Assembly (NCBI RefSeq): GCF_009937975.1
Contig: NZ_AP018441.1
Span: 1,860,001-1,924,000, forward strand
Direction of reading: 5' to 3'
DNA from: Undibacterium sp. YM2
GTDB lineage: Bacteria; Pseudomonadota; Gammaproteobacteria; Burkholderiales; Burkholderiaceae_D
DNA: 64,000 bases
Every line of letters begins with the position of its first letter. Position 1 is the first letter of the stretch. The position numbers and the translations under genes are program-made. Below are positions 27,687 through 36,308 of the stretch, one piece after another. The notes under the pieces were generated by a model. The model ran no database searches. It was not told where the DNA came from and saw nothing but the letters and a program-made list of their open reading frames with translations.

Positions 27687-28352
27687 ATGTCTATCTCAAA
27701 ATTGGCCCTTACTGTTTTATTTGCCACTTGCGCCTGGCATGCCCGGGCTTCTGAAATTCTCGAATTACAGGACTATCATGCCAGCGAAGCCAAGGTCGGC
27801 AAGACTGGCCCCTGGCTGGGTTTGCAGCAGGCAGGCAAGGGCTGGCGGCTGGTGGCGGTCAAGCCCAGCTTCAGAAAAATACCCGATCCCATCAGCGGTG
27901 CGGGTGTGCGGGTTGCGGCAAATACAGCCAATGTCAGGATGTTGTTATCCGATCCCGGTTTGAAGGCCGGGGCAGTCAGTGTTTCAGATGAAGTGAAACT
28001 GGTCAGCGGCTCTATGGACGAGGAATTTGAATTGTCGACCTTGCCATCCCTGGGGCAGGAAAGGCTGATGCACTTGCAAGGCAATGAATATAGCCTGCAG
28101 AACCGCGAAGGTAAAATCTATCTGAAGTATGCAGGAACAGAACAATACCTGTTCGACTATGTCGAAAACAAGGAAGACAACAATGCCCGCCTGATCTGGG
28201 TAGGTGATCTTGATCATGATGGGAAACTGGATTTCATCATCGATACCTCAAATCACTATAACGTCACAGAATTGCGGCTGTATTTGTCGGGGCAGGCAGC
28301 AAAAGGTGAGTTGTTGAAGCTGGTGGCCAGACGTAAAAGTACTGGCTGCTAA
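27687..28352 (+). CDS. Hypothetical exported protein with a calcium-binding-like loop
   Basis: 221 residues from the ATG at 27687, which has AAAGGAG 6 bp upstream. A signal peptide ends near ARASE. The mature protein ends with DLDHDGKLDFIIDTSNHYN, a D-x-D-x-D-G loop as in FG-GAP/VCBS or EF-hand-like repeats, with ELRLYLSGQAA after it. The rest is unrecognised. It is probably periplasmic and binds a metal ion at that loop. It is divergent from the GspF-like gene and is followed 120 bp later by the glycine-zipper gene. Confidence 0.7.
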   Translation: MSISKLALTVLFATCAWHARASEILELQDYHASEAKVGKTGPWLGLQQAGKGWRLVAVKPSFRKIPDPISGAGVRVAANTANVRMLLSDPGLKAGAVSVSDEVKLVSGSMDEEFELSTLPSLGQERLMHLQGNEYSLQNREGKIYLKYAGTEQYLFDYVENKEDNNARLIWVGDLDHDGKLDFIIDTSNHYNVTELRLYLSGQAAKGELLKLVARRKSTGC

Positions 28353-28471
28353 TCCAAATTGCTTATCCTCAAGTTACATTTGCTTACCTGCGTAACATAA
28401 TTCATGTCTCCTTTTTAATAGCCTCATGCGTTGTTGGAGCATGAGTCACTGTTAAATTGAAGGAGAACAAC

Positions 28472-29011
28472 ATGGAATTAGCCAATACCAGCAAACGCAT
28501 ACACCCCTTGGTAGCAGGTGCCGCATGCTCAGTCATACTGGTGAGCCTCCTGGGTGCTGCTGCCCTGACAGGCGTATTGCCCAGTTCCCACAGTACGGCA
28601 ACACCAGTCAATGATGTTGTGCCAGCCATGAGCAATAATACCAATGCGATGAATCCCGCAGGTAATACTGCCATGCCGCTTGCCAATACTGGCAATCAGC
28701 CTGCAGCTAATTATGCAAACACGCAGTATGCTAATCCTCAGTATGCAAACGCTGCACAAAATAATTATCCTGCGCCTGCACCGGCTCCAGCCAGGGTTGC
28801 ACAGAGCAGCAGCCATCATCAGCCAGTCAGAAATTATCAAACACAGCCAGCCCAGGCAAAGAATAGCCCGGTTGGTATAGGTGTAGGCGCGGTGATCGGT
28901 GGCCTGGTTGGTAGCCAGATCGGTAATGGCAATGGTCGCACGCTGGCAACTATCGCCGGTGCGGTTGGTGGCGGTTATGTTGGTAATGAAGTTGCAAAAA
29001 GGAATCCATAA
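28472..29011 (+). CDS. Glycine-zipper 2TM domain protein
   Basis: 179 residues; the ATG at 28472 has AAGGAG upstream. An N-terminal membrane segment (about 15-38) is followed by a low-complexity Asn/Ala/Pro/Gln region with YANTQYANPQYANAAQ, then a C-terminal glycine zipper GIGVGAVIGGLVGSQIGNGN and ATIAGAVGGGYVGNEVAK. This is the Gly-zipper_2TM (Rick_17kDa/SlyB-like) domain seen in envelope proteins. A role in envelope integrity is a family-level guess. A strong terminator lies 48 bp after the stop. A 7-bp hairpin (28423-28445, CTCATGC/GCATGAG) lies in the leader. Confidence 0.82.
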   Translation: MELANTSKRIHPLVAGAACSVILVSLLGAAALTGVLPSSHSTATPVNDVVPAMSNNTNAMNPAGNTAMPLANTGNQPAANYANTQYANPQYANAAQNNYPAPAPAPARVAQSSSHHQPVRNYQTQPAQAKNSPVGIGVGAVIGGLVGSQIGNGNGRTLATIAGAVGGGYVGNEVAKRNP

Positions 29012-29058
29012 CAGGATTTGAGGATTACAGGATTTTGAGCTTTTAAGTAATCCATGAT

Positions 29059-29096
29059 AAAACGGAGTGCCAGATTAGCATCTGACACTCCGTTTT
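29059..29096. terminator. Bidirectional rho-independent terminator
   Basis: AAAACGGAGTG-c-CAGAT, loop TAGC, ATCTG-a-CACTCCGTTTT: a 16-bp stem with one mismatch flanked by A- and T-runs, so it can stop transcription both ways. It lies between the glycine-zipper gene and the convergent serine hydrolase gene. Confidence 0.92.
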
Positions 29097-29115
29097 CATT
29101 TAATGCGTATTGGTT

Positions 29116-30210
29116 TTAGCGCGCATTCGTCGAGTTCATCAGCGAACGCAACAAGTCGGCAGCAATGCCTTTGTTTGCCCAGGTTTGCGACAAATCCAGA
29201 TCACCGTTGGTACTGACGATGATGAGTATATTCTGGTTTTGCAAATCTACCAGATTCAAGATGCGTACACCAGCTATCCAGCCCTGACGCTCAACTATCA
29301 TGGCCGCAGCGCTATCGTCACCGGCTTTGAATGGATAAGACCAGACACCTATCGCGCCACCGACATTATTCGGCTTGACCATCTCATCGCGGCTTTTGGC
29401 AGACAGATATTTACCACGCATGAAAGCCAGGTCAAATGCATACAAGTCACGCAGAGTACCAAAGCTGCCACCAGCAGGACCATAACTGGCAAAGTTCACC
29501 GCAGGCTCAGGTTTGCCGCCCAGTGTGCCATGGATATGGGTTTTGACGTCTGGCTGGGCCGCAGAGTAATAGCCTACGTTTTGCATGCCAGCCGGGCTGA
29601 AGATGCGTTGTTGCAGCAGGCTTGAAAAGCTTTGCTTGTTGATCTTTTCCAGTAAGGCACCGAGCACAATGTAATCGCAATTGTTATAGTCGAATTTGCT
29701 GCCTGGCTTAGCATTGGATGGCCCTGCACACAGGCCAGTGGCAAATTTCTGAATATCATCACCGCTATTGGCATCCATCATGTGGACCGCGGGATTGACC
29801 ATCTCATTGTAAAGACCAGAGTAATGTGTCAGCAATTGGCGCAGGGTGGCACTGCGTGCCTGTACATTGGGGTAGTCGGGCCAGTAATGTCCCAATGTCT
29901 GATCCAGTTGCAGCTTGCCCGCTTCTACTTCCTGCATTACCAGGATGGCAGTCATTTGCTTGGTGATGGATGCATAGCGAAAAGTTTGTTTGGTATCAGT
30001 GACATTGCCAAAACTTTTTTCCAGCAGGACCTTGTCGCCACGCGCGGCAAATACCAGGCCTTGAAAGCCAGTATTTTTGAGGTTTTTGGCTGCCTCTTCA
30101 AGCGTAGGAATAGCTTTGGCAGGTGCAGCATGAATGACTGGACTTAGTAAACTGCTTGCGGCAATGGTGAAAGTGGCAAAAATAGCAAGATGGCGATGAA
30201 GGTAAGACAT
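29116..30210 (-). CDS. Exported serine hydrolase (beta-lactamase/DD-peptidase-like)
   Basis: 364 residues from the ATG at 30210, which has CGGAGC upstream; an earlier in-frame start at 30234 would only add residues before the signal. The signal peptide ends near VIHA. Motif 1 is Ser81-Ile-Thr-Lys84 (RYASITKQMTA) and motif 2 is YNN (FDYNNCDYIVLGAL). At the expected third box the sequence reads VERQGWIAG, without a clear KTG or HxG triad, so the oxyanion side may differ. Two nearby Cys (LCAG, NNCDY) could pair. It is one of three serine hydrolases of this fold in the window, none adjacent to another. A periplasmic esterase or peptidase is the best guess. Confidence 0.85.
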   Translation of the reverse strand: MSYLHRHLAIFATFTIAASSLLSPVIHAAPAKAIPTLEEAAKNLKNTGFQGLVFAARGDKVLLEKSFGNVTDTKQTFRYASITKQMTAILVMQEVEAGKLQLDQTLGHYWPDYPNVQARSATLRQLLTHYSGLYNEMVNPAVHMMDANSGDDIQKFATGLCAGPSNAKPGSKFDYNNCDYIVLGALLEKINKQSFSSLLQQRIFSPAGMQNVGYYSAAQPDVKTHIHGTLGGKPEPAVNFASYGPAGGSFGTLRDLYAFDLAFMRGKYLSAKSRDEMVKPNNVGGAIGVWSYPFKAGDDSAAAMIVERQGWIAGVRILNLVDLQNQNILIIVSTNGDLDLSQTWANKGIAADLLRSLMNSTNAR

Positions 30211-30312
30211 ATTGTGCTCCGGTACATTAGTCAAACAGATGCTCTGGCCTGAATATTAACAAAAGTCTAGCCTTGGTGATGTGCGTTTAGCCTCAGGCTA
30301 TAATGCCGCACT

Positions 30313-31866
30313 ATGAATCTATTAAGAACCCTTGCCTCCATCAGTGGCATGACCATGCTGTCGCGGATTACCGGGCTGGTACGTGACGTATTGATTGCTA
30401 CCCGTTTCGGGGCCGACGCCTATACCGATATATTCAATATCGCTTTCCGCATTCCCAATCTTTTACGCCGCATGTTTGCCGAAGGCGCGTTCTCGCAAGC
30501 CTTTGTGCCCATCCTTGCCGAATACAAGAACAATAAGGGTGATGAAGCTACCAAGAAATTGATTGATCATGTCTCTACTGTCATGACATGGGTCTTGGTG
30601 TTGACTTGCATACTGGGCATCGCTGGCGCGCCGATTTTGCTTTATTTTTTTGCCGAAGGTTATAAAGACAAGCCACAGATCTTTGACATGGCGGTGGTGA
30701 TGACCCGCATCATGTTCCCGTATATCGGTTTTATGTCCATGGTTGCGCTGGCGGGCGGGATATTGAATACCTGGCGTGAATTCAAGGTGCCTGCCTTTAC
30801 GCCGGTTTTATACAATTTGTCTTCGATAGCTGGTTCGTTGTTCCTCGCACCTTATCTTGAAAAACCAATTTATGCACTGGCTATTGCCGTTTTTGTTGGT
30901 GGCGTTTTGCAACTGGTGGCGCAGGTACCCTCATTAATCAGGGTAGGCATGCTGCCGACGATTAGCTGGCGTGTAGGTACGGCCTGGCAGGACGAGGGCT
31001 TGCGCCGCATCATGCGCAATATGGTGCCCGCCATTCTGGCTGTGTCGGCAACACAGATCAGCATCGCCATCAATACCAGCCTGGCATCCAAACTTGCGCC
31101 GGGCAGTGTAACCTGGCTGGCAAATGCTGACAGACTGATGGAATTTCCAACGGCCTTGCTGGGAGTAGCCCTGGGTACCATCCTCCTGCCAGGCCTTTCC
31201 AAGGCACATACAGATGGTGACACGGTCGAATATTCCGCCTTGCTGGACTGGGGCTTGCGCCTGACTTTTTTGCTGGCCTTGCCTGCGGCTGTCGGCCTGG
31301 CAACCATACCAGATGCGCTGACATCAACCCTGTATCATCACAATAAATACGATGGCCATGCCGTGCAAATGACATCCAATGCCCTGATTGCCTATGGTAT
31401 TGGTTTGCTCGGACTCATCGTCGTCAAGATTCTGGCACCGGGTTTTTACGGTAAGCAGGATATACGCACACCCGTAAAAATCGCTGTGGCTGTCATGCTG
31501 GTGACACAGGCTTTAAACTATGTATTCGTACCTTATCTTGCTCATGCTGGTCTGGCCTTGTCTGTTGGCCTGGGGGCCTGCGTGAATGCGATTTTCTTGT
31601 ATACAGGCTTGCGCAAACGCGGTATTTACCAGCCGCAAAAGGGTTGGCTGCTTTTCCTCATTAAACTTGTTGCTGCACTGGTCTTGATGGCCGGTGTGGC
31701 CTTGTGGACTTCAGCGCAATTCGATTGGTTAGGCATGCGCCATACTCCTGTCTTGCGTGCTGCCTGCCTGGCGCTGGTGCTGTTGGCTTGTGCCAGCACC
31801 TATTTTGCCGCATTGGCACTCATGGGTTTCAGACCCAGGGATTTCAAGAAAGTGACCAGAGTTTGA
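30313..31866 (+). CDS. murJ: Lipid II flippase MurJ
   Basis: 517 residues with about 14 hydrophobic segments. The N-terminus MNLLRTLASISGMTMLSRIT and the following GLVRDVLIATRFGADAYTDIF are diagnostic of MurJ (MviN), as are FRIPNLLRRMFAEGAFSQAF and NRLM-like ADRLMEFPTALLGVALGTILLP. The arginines of the central cavity (SRITG, LVRD) are present. It moves lipid II across the inner membrane for peptidoglycan synthesis and is normally essential. It is monocistronic here and divergent from the serine hydrolase gene, with about 100 bp between the starts. Confidence 0.97.
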   Translation: MNLLRTLASISGMTMLSRITGLVRDVLIATRFGADAYTDIFNIAFRIPNLLRRMFAEGAFSQAFVPILAEYKNNKGDEATKKLIDHVSTVMTWVLVLTCILGIAGAPILLYFFAEGYKDKPQIFDMAVVMTRIMFPYIGFMSMVALAGGILNTWREFKVPAFTPVLYNLSSIAGSLFLAPYLEKPIYALAIAVFVGGVLQLVAQVPSLIRVGMLPTISWRVGTAWQDEGLRRIMRNMVPAILAVSATQISIAINTSLASKLAPGSVTWLANADRLMEFPTALLGVALGTILLPGLSKAHTDGDTVEYSALLDWGLRLTFLLALPAAVGLATIPDALTSTLYHHNKYDGHAVQMTSNALIAYGIGLLGLIVVKILAPGFYGKQDIRTPVKIAVAVMLVTQALNYVFVPYLAHAGLALSVGLGACVNAIFLYTGLRKRGIYQPQKGWLLFLIKLVAALVLMAGVALWTSAQFDWLGMRHTPVLRAACLALVLLACASTYFAALALMGFRPRDFKKVTRV

Positions 31867-31938
31867 TCCCTTAGCCCTCTGCTTGACGCCTTGTCAACTG
31901 CGATCATCCTTACCTGACATAGTCATCATTGTTGCCCG

Positions 31939-31974
31939 GCTGCCGGCTGATTAAAATGCCTACAGCCGGTCAGC
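31939..31974 (+). terminator. Hairpin after murJ
   Basis: GCTGCCGGCTG, a 13-nt loop, CAGCCGG-t-CAGC: an 11-bp stem with one bulge about 75 bp after the murJ stop. No T-run, so assignment is tentative. Confidence 0.4.
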
Positions 31975-32058
31975 TAAGCAGTGCATTCTGCAGATAGATT
32001 CATGCATGGTTTTCTTGCCGGATTCAAAAAATCCTATTTGCCATGAAAGAGTTGAACC

Positions 32059-32388
32059 ATGTCTGACAACCATGCATTGATTACAGATGCTGAAGCCCCG
32101 CCGAAAAAATCCTGGTTACTAAAAATTATGGGATGGTTAGTATCGATCATAATTTTGATTGTTGTTGCCCAATTCATTGCTGGCTTAAAAAGCGACCAGA
32201 AAACCAAATTTGTGAATGAATCACGCGGCCTGGCTGAGACCGCCTGTGCTGGTGATGCTGCCTGTCTGGATGCATTGAAATCCAAATTTGAGGTTTGCCT
32301 GGAGCTGCACTCAGAATCGCATAAGACAGGTAAATTCGGCCGCAAATACACTTTGCATAAAGAAGAATTTTTAAGCTGCATGAAGTAG
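32059..32388 (+). CDS. Hypothetical single-pass membrane protein
   Basis: 109 residues: a short hydrophilic N-terminus (SDNHALITDAEAPPKK), one membrane helix (about 23-43), then an exported or cytosolic domain with four Cys (TACAGDAAC, EVCLEL, LSCM), which suggests a disulfide-tied periplasmic helical domain. The positive residues before the helix favour a cytosolic N-terminus. I do not recognise the family and the neighbours give no hint. Confidence 0.6.
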   Translation: MSDNHALITDAEAPPKKSWLLKIMGWLVSIIILIVVAQFIAGLKSDQKTKFVNESRGLAETACAGDAACLDALKSKFEVCLELHSESHKTGKFGRKYTLHKEEFLSCMK

Positions 32389-32700
32389 TTAAAGATCCAA
32401 TTTTGTCTTGGATGAGTCTTCGTCAACTTGTAATATTTGATCTGAAATTTGATTAGGACAGCAAAATCCGGGTCACAAAAGAATCAGCAAGATGATTGAA
32501 GAATGAGGCTAATTCCGTACAATTTCTCCTATATACACCCGATAATGCACGGATCAGGAAACTGATATTGAAGAGTCAGAAAGAACTCACTATTGCGGCA
32601 TTCACAATCTAAAAAGCGTGGTATTTGTGAGCATCCAGCACCTGACTTCGCGTTTTTTCTGTGGATGTTTATTATCGATGGAGACAAGGGGAATAAGGGA
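32389..32700. other. Intergenic region upstream of the pectate lyase gene
   Basis: 312 bp with no credible gene. It contains a short hairpin ATCAG-GAAA-CTGAT at 32553-32566 and presumably the promoter of the lyase gene. No operator is recognised. Confidence 0.4.
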
Positions 32701-33999
32701 ATGAAAAAAATCATATTGGCAGGGCTCATGTATGGCATGGCAGCGGCAAGCAGCGCAGCCACGTACTATGTTTCACCGACTGGCAATGACGCAGCGGCGG
32801 GAACCAAGGCAGCACCATGGAAATCCATAGCGCGAGCCCAGACTGCAGCAGTTGCTGGCGATACCGTGTATTTCAGAGGCGGTAACTACAACTACACGGC
32901 AGGCATCAACACATGTGCCACCCGCACTGACATCGTCAATGCGATTACTCTCGACAAGAGCGGTAGTTCTGGCAGCCCGATTCGTTACTGGGCTTATCCT
33001 GGTGAGACACCGGTATTCGATTTTTCACAAATGAAAGACGATTGCCGCGTCAAAGCCTTCAATGTGGTGGCCAACTGGGTGCATTTGAAAGGGCTGGAAG
33101 TCACCGGTGCGCCACAACAACCCGGCAACCGCCTGAACCATGAATCATGGGCAGTATGGATCAACGGTAGCAATAATACCTTTGAACAGTTGAATACCCA
33201 TCACAATATGGGGCCTGGCCTGTTCATCCAGAATGGTGGCAATAACCTCGTCCTCAATAGTGATTCCCACCACAACTATGATCCCTACACCTCGAATGGT
33301 GCGGGCCAGAGTGCGGATGGTTTTGGTGCCCACATCAAGGCGGGCAACCCCGGCAATGTATTTCGTGGCTGCCGTGCCTGGGCCAATTCGGATGATGGTT
33401 TCGATCTGATTAATGCCTACTCCCCCGTGTTGATAGAAAATTCCTGGACCTGGTCGCAAGGTTATTTGCCGGGTACAACCACACCTTTGGCGGCGGGTAA
33501 TGGCAATGGCTTCAAACTCGGTGGTTATGGTGGCGTATATGTATCGAACGCGGCCAAGCATACGATACGTTACTCGGTTGCCTTTAATAACAAGGCAGCA
33601 GGTTTTTACGCCAATCATCACCCGATTGCGAATGATTTCTACAACAACACCAGCTACGGTAACAACAGCGATTTCAACATGCTTGGCATAGATGAAAATG
33701 GCAATGCGGTGAACCTCGGTAACCTGCGTAACAACATCGCATTTGGTGGGACGCTGGTGTCCAATATGACGGGTGCCAACGATCAGTTTAATTCCTGGAA
33801 CCTCGCAGTCACGGTTTCGTCAGCTGACTTCCAAAGCATATCCACCACTGGCTGGGATGCTCCACGTCAGGCCGATGGCAGTCTGCCTGTACTGAACAAG
33901 TTCCGCCTGGTTTCTGGTAGCGACCTGATCAACAAAGGCACTAACGTTGGCCTGCCTTTCAACGGCTCTGCACCAGACCTGGGGGCATTTGAAAACTGA
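32701..33999 (+). CDS. Secreted pectate lyase, polysaccharide lyase family 9-like
   Basis: 432 residues from the ATG at 32701 (AAGGGA upstream). A signal peptide of about 20 residues precedes TYYVSPTGNDAAAGTKAAPW, the usual start of PL9 and related right-handed beta-helix proteins. The calcium and catalytic residues of PL9 lyases are in place: Asp206 in SADGFGAHIK, Asp231-Asp232-x-x-Asp235 in NSDDGFDL, and Lys272 in NGFKLGG as the base. Spacing agrees closely with what is known for Pel9A. It would cleave polygalacturonate or a similar uronate polymer by beta-elimination outside the cell. No sugar uptake genes lie beside it. It ends at DLGAFEN, typical of the family. Confidence 0.88.
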   Translation: MKKIILAGLMYGMAAASSAATYYVSPTGNDAAAGTKAAPWKSIARAQTAAVAGDTVYFRGGNYNYTAGINTCATRTDIVNAITLDKSGSSGSPIRYWAYPGETPVFDFSQMKDDCRVKAFNVVANWVHLKGLEVTGAPQQPGNRLNHESWAVWINGSNNTFEQLNTHHNMGPGLFIQNGGNNLVLNSDSHHNYDPYTSNGAGQSADGFGAHIKAGNPGNVFRGCRAWANSDDGFDLINAYSPVLIENSWTWSQGYLPGTTTPLAAGNGNGFKLGGYGGVYVSNAAKHTIRYSVAFNNKAAGFYANHHPIANDFYNNTSYGNNSDFNMLGIDENGNAVNLGNLRNNIAFGGTLVSNMTGANDQFNSWNLAVTVSSADFQSISTTGWDAPRQADGSLPVLNKFRLVSGSDLINKGTNVGLPFNGSAPDLGAFEN

Positions 34000-34008
34000 T
34001 AGATCTGA

Positions 34009-34207
34009 TCATAAATAGGATGAGTGCGAACAAGACGATTTGGGATGCAGTGCAAGGCGTGACGCGAAGCAAAGGCTCATTCCTTAGCGAGGACGAGGTA
34101 ATAAAATTTGCGCTGCAATGCGCCTAAATCGTCAGGTTCCGACGGGTTTTCCTCATAACGCGTGCTGGACTGCGTTATGAGGCAAACGCATCTCATCCTA
34201 TTTATGA
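34009..34207. mobile_element. Possible MITE-like element with 16-bp perfect terminal inverted repeats
   Basis: TCATAAATAGGATGAG (34009-34024) is repeated exactly in inverse at 34192-34207, bounding 199 bp with no coding capacity. Inside is a second perfect hairpin, CCTCATAACGC, 10-nt loop, GCGTTATGAGG (34151-34182). It fills the gap between two convergent genes. It may be a non-autonomous transposable element or a complex structured 3' region; no target duplication is obvious. Confidence 0.5.
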
Positions 34208-34218
34208 AATGAGTTCTA

Positions 34219-35427
34219 CTATTTGTGCAACGACGGCTCGTTTTCTCTGTTCTTGCAATTGGTCGGTAAATACCCTTCCCACTTCCACGGCGTATATACA
34301 TCCTGTATCAGCAAGGCCAGCAGCTCTTTGAAGATACCATCGCCATTAGAGCTGTTGCTCATGATAACTACAGCAGTTTTTTGTTCGTCGAATACTACGG
34401 AATGGTTTTCCCAGCCGTCATCATGGCCTTCCTTGAAATAGGCTGTACCATAAGGTGTTTGGAAAATACCCCAACCCAGGCCATAAGCCAGTTGTATCTG
34501 CTTATTCTCATCTGTTGATGCAGTCGATAGGGTGGGGAACTGGCTGGGTGTGGTGATGGCAATCTGCGGTGCCAGCATGATGGCTTTTGCTTCTTTGCTG
34601 ATGATGCTTGCCTGCATGATGCCTTGTATGAAGCGTGCATAATCGTTGAGACTCGTGTCCATGGATCCTGCGGCGTTTACTTTTTTCCTTTTTACATGGC
34701 CCAGTGTTTTTTCTTTTTCATCGTGACCAACTGCAAGGTTGTCATTGAAACGGTCTTGCCATTGCATGCTGGTGTTATGCATGGCCAGTGGATTGAAAAT
34801 GCGTTCCTGGATTAATGTATCTACACTTTTTTGCGTGACGGTTTCAACGACGAATTGCGCCAGATTGATGCCTTCGCCTGAATAGGCATATCTGCTGCCA
34901 GGAGTAAATTTAATCTCCAGTTTCTTGCCGGGGTTGAGCCAGCGAAAATTGGCAAAGCCTGCAGTGTGGTTCAACAACATCCGCAGCGTAATTGCCAGAT
35001 AGCGCGGGTCATCTGCGAGATCGCGGTAGTTGTCATAGTCTGGCAAGGGCTTGGGCAGATATTGTTGTATCGGCAGGTCCAGATCAAGCACACTTTCTGC
35101 CGCCAGTTGCGCCACTAGTGTGGCGAACACGGCCTTGGTGAAGGATGCGCCGTACATGACGGTATCTGTGGTCAGTGGCAGTAGTTTCTCTTTATCGCGG
35201 AAACCAAAGCTCTTGTTATAAACAATCTTGTTGTCATTTAGGATGGCGATATTCAGTCCGGTGACACATGAGGCGACCATCATTTTGCTGCGCTTGTCTT
35301 CAATGGTTTGCGAAGAAATGCTGGAGCCATCAAGCCGTTTGATGATGACGGGCTGCGCCAGTGTAGGGATGCTGGCGGCAAGTAATATGGGGAGCATCAT
35401 GAAGCTGGTTAATGCATTTCGCCACAT
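34219..35427 (-). CDS. Exported serine hydrolase (class C beta-lactamase fold)
   Basis: 402 residues; the ATG at 35427 has GGGAGA upstream. The signal peptide is cut near TLAQ. Motif 1 is Ser95-Phe-Thr-Lys98 (YGASFTKAVF), motif 2 is YSG (RYAYSGEGINLAQ), and the third box is probably HDDG in KEGHDDGWENHS. The nucleophile and general-base motifs are intact. An esterase or DD-peptidase function in the periplasm is likely. The stop is 12 bp from the right terminal repeat of the 199-bp element. The yfa-type operon ends about 75 bp upstream of its start on the same strand, so some read-through is possible. Confidence 0.87.
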   Translation of the reverse strand: MWRNALTSFMMLPILLAASIPTLAQPVIIKRLDGSSISSQTIEDKRSKMMVASCVTGLNIAILNDNKIVYNKSFGFRDKEKLLPLTTDTVMYGASFTKAVFATLVAQLAAESVLDLDLPIQQYLPKPLPDYDNYRDLADDPRYLAITLRMLLNHTAGFANFRWLNPGKKLEIKFTPGSRYAYSGEGINLAQFVVETVTQKSVDTLIQERIFNPLAMHNTSMQWQDRFNDNLAVGHDEKEKTLGHVKRKKVNAAGSMDTSLNDYARFIQGIMQASIISKEAKAIMLAPQIAITTPSQFPTLSTASTDENKQIQLAYGLGWGIFQTPYGTAYFKEGHDDGWENHSVVFDEQKTAVVIMSNSSNGDGIFKELLALLIQDVYTPWKWEGYLPTNCKNRENEPSLHK

Positions 35428-35469
35428 GATGCATGTTCTCCCTTTAGAAGATTTTTGCTGCTGAGGTCT

Positions 35470-35497
35470 CTGTTCAGGTCTGTTCAGGTTTAAACCT
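35470..35497. repeat. Tandem 10-bp repeat and 12-bp palindrome after the yfa operon
   Basis: CTGTTCAGGT is repeated twice in tandem (35470-35489) and runs into the perfect palindrome AGGTTTAAACCT (35486-35497), just downstream of the last operon gene. A role in termination is possible but there is no loop or T-run. Confidence 0.4.
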
Positions 35498-35501
35498 ACC
35501 C

Positions 35502-36308
35502 TTAAAACATGAACGATTTCACCAGATTCAAATCGCCGATCTTGCGCAATGGAATGACAAAGCTTTCGCGTTTTTCTCTGGCTGTATTTTCATAAAATAC
35601 CAGGGTCACACGGGTAGTGATGATGGGTTGTTTGCGCTGGCCTTCATCGAAGTTATAGCCACCTGCGCCATAGTTACCCCAATAGTTGACGAACACGTGG
35701 TAAGCACCGTGCTTGGGGGCGATCGTCGTGAACATCTCTGGCCCTGGGCCATCGACGCTATCTACATCGAGGCCACCGCCACCATTCAGTATTGGCGCTG
35801 CGAAAAAGGCGTGCTGACCATCGGGCGTAATGATATGCAGATCAACTTCTGCCTCAGGCGCATCCCACGAGCAGATGATGCGTAGCTGCGGTGACAGTTG
35901 CTGGGTATTGGCTTCGTAATATTGCACGCGTTGCAGGCTCTTGCCGTCTGGCCCCTTGATTTCTATATTGTTGGAACCACTGCCAAAGGCATAGTGGCGT
36001 TCAAAGCGGCCATCTGTGCCGTAATTGAGCACCATGGGATTGCCATTGACGATGAGGGTATGCTTGCGCTGTTTGCCCGCATCACGGATATGGCCTTCGA
36101 TAAGGGTGCGGTTTTTTTGCGTGCCACGGTCTATCGGCGGCAAGGGATAGGAGGCACGTGTATCGCTGGATTTATCGGTCAGGCCGCCATAGTTCCAGCC
36201 GCCACGCGGGCTGTTGATGGTGGGCTGGTCTTCAGCTATACAATTGGCGGCAGCGACGAACAGGGTGCATGCCAGCAGGGCAGGTTTCATCATTGTTTGC
36301 ATGATCAT
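35502..36308 (-). CDS. yfaP: YfaP-like DUF2135 exported protein, copy 2 (last gene of the operon)
   Basis: 268 residues. The ATG at 36308 overlaps the previous stop as TAATG, so it is translationally coupled (a second ATG is at 36302). The signal peptide ends near NCIAE. The DUF2135 core is IICSWDAPEAEVDLHIITPDG, then GGGLDVDSVDGPGPEMF and GAYHVFVNYWGNYG, with an upstream beta-sandwich (HTLIVNGNPMVLNYG). It aligns throughout with the preceding gene. YfaP is the small periplasmic partner of the YfaS alpha-2-macroglobulin in other bacteria; its exact role is unknown. The duplication and the aromatic-rich ending VNYWGNYGAGGYNFDEG distinguish it from its neighbour. Confidence 0.88.
   Translation of the reverse strand: MIMQTMMKPALLACTLFVAAANCIAEDQPTINSPRGGWNYGGLTDKSSDTRASYPLPPIDRGTQKNRTLIEGHIRDAGKQRKHTLIVNGNPMVLNYGTDGRFERHYAFGSGSNNIEIKGPDGKSLQRVQYYEANTQQLSPQLRIICSWDAPEAEVDLHIITPDGQHAFFAAPILNGGGGLDVDSVDGPGPEMFTTIAPKHGAYHVFVNYWGNYGAGGYNFDEGQRKQPIITTRVTLVFYENTAREKRESFVIPLRKIGDLNLVKSFMF

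Noticed and set aside
28680..28800. YAN-type short repeats in the glycine-zipper protein considered as a variable tandem repeat
   Set aside because: Only three imperfect units are present and the DNA units are not identical, so slipped-strand variation is unlikely.
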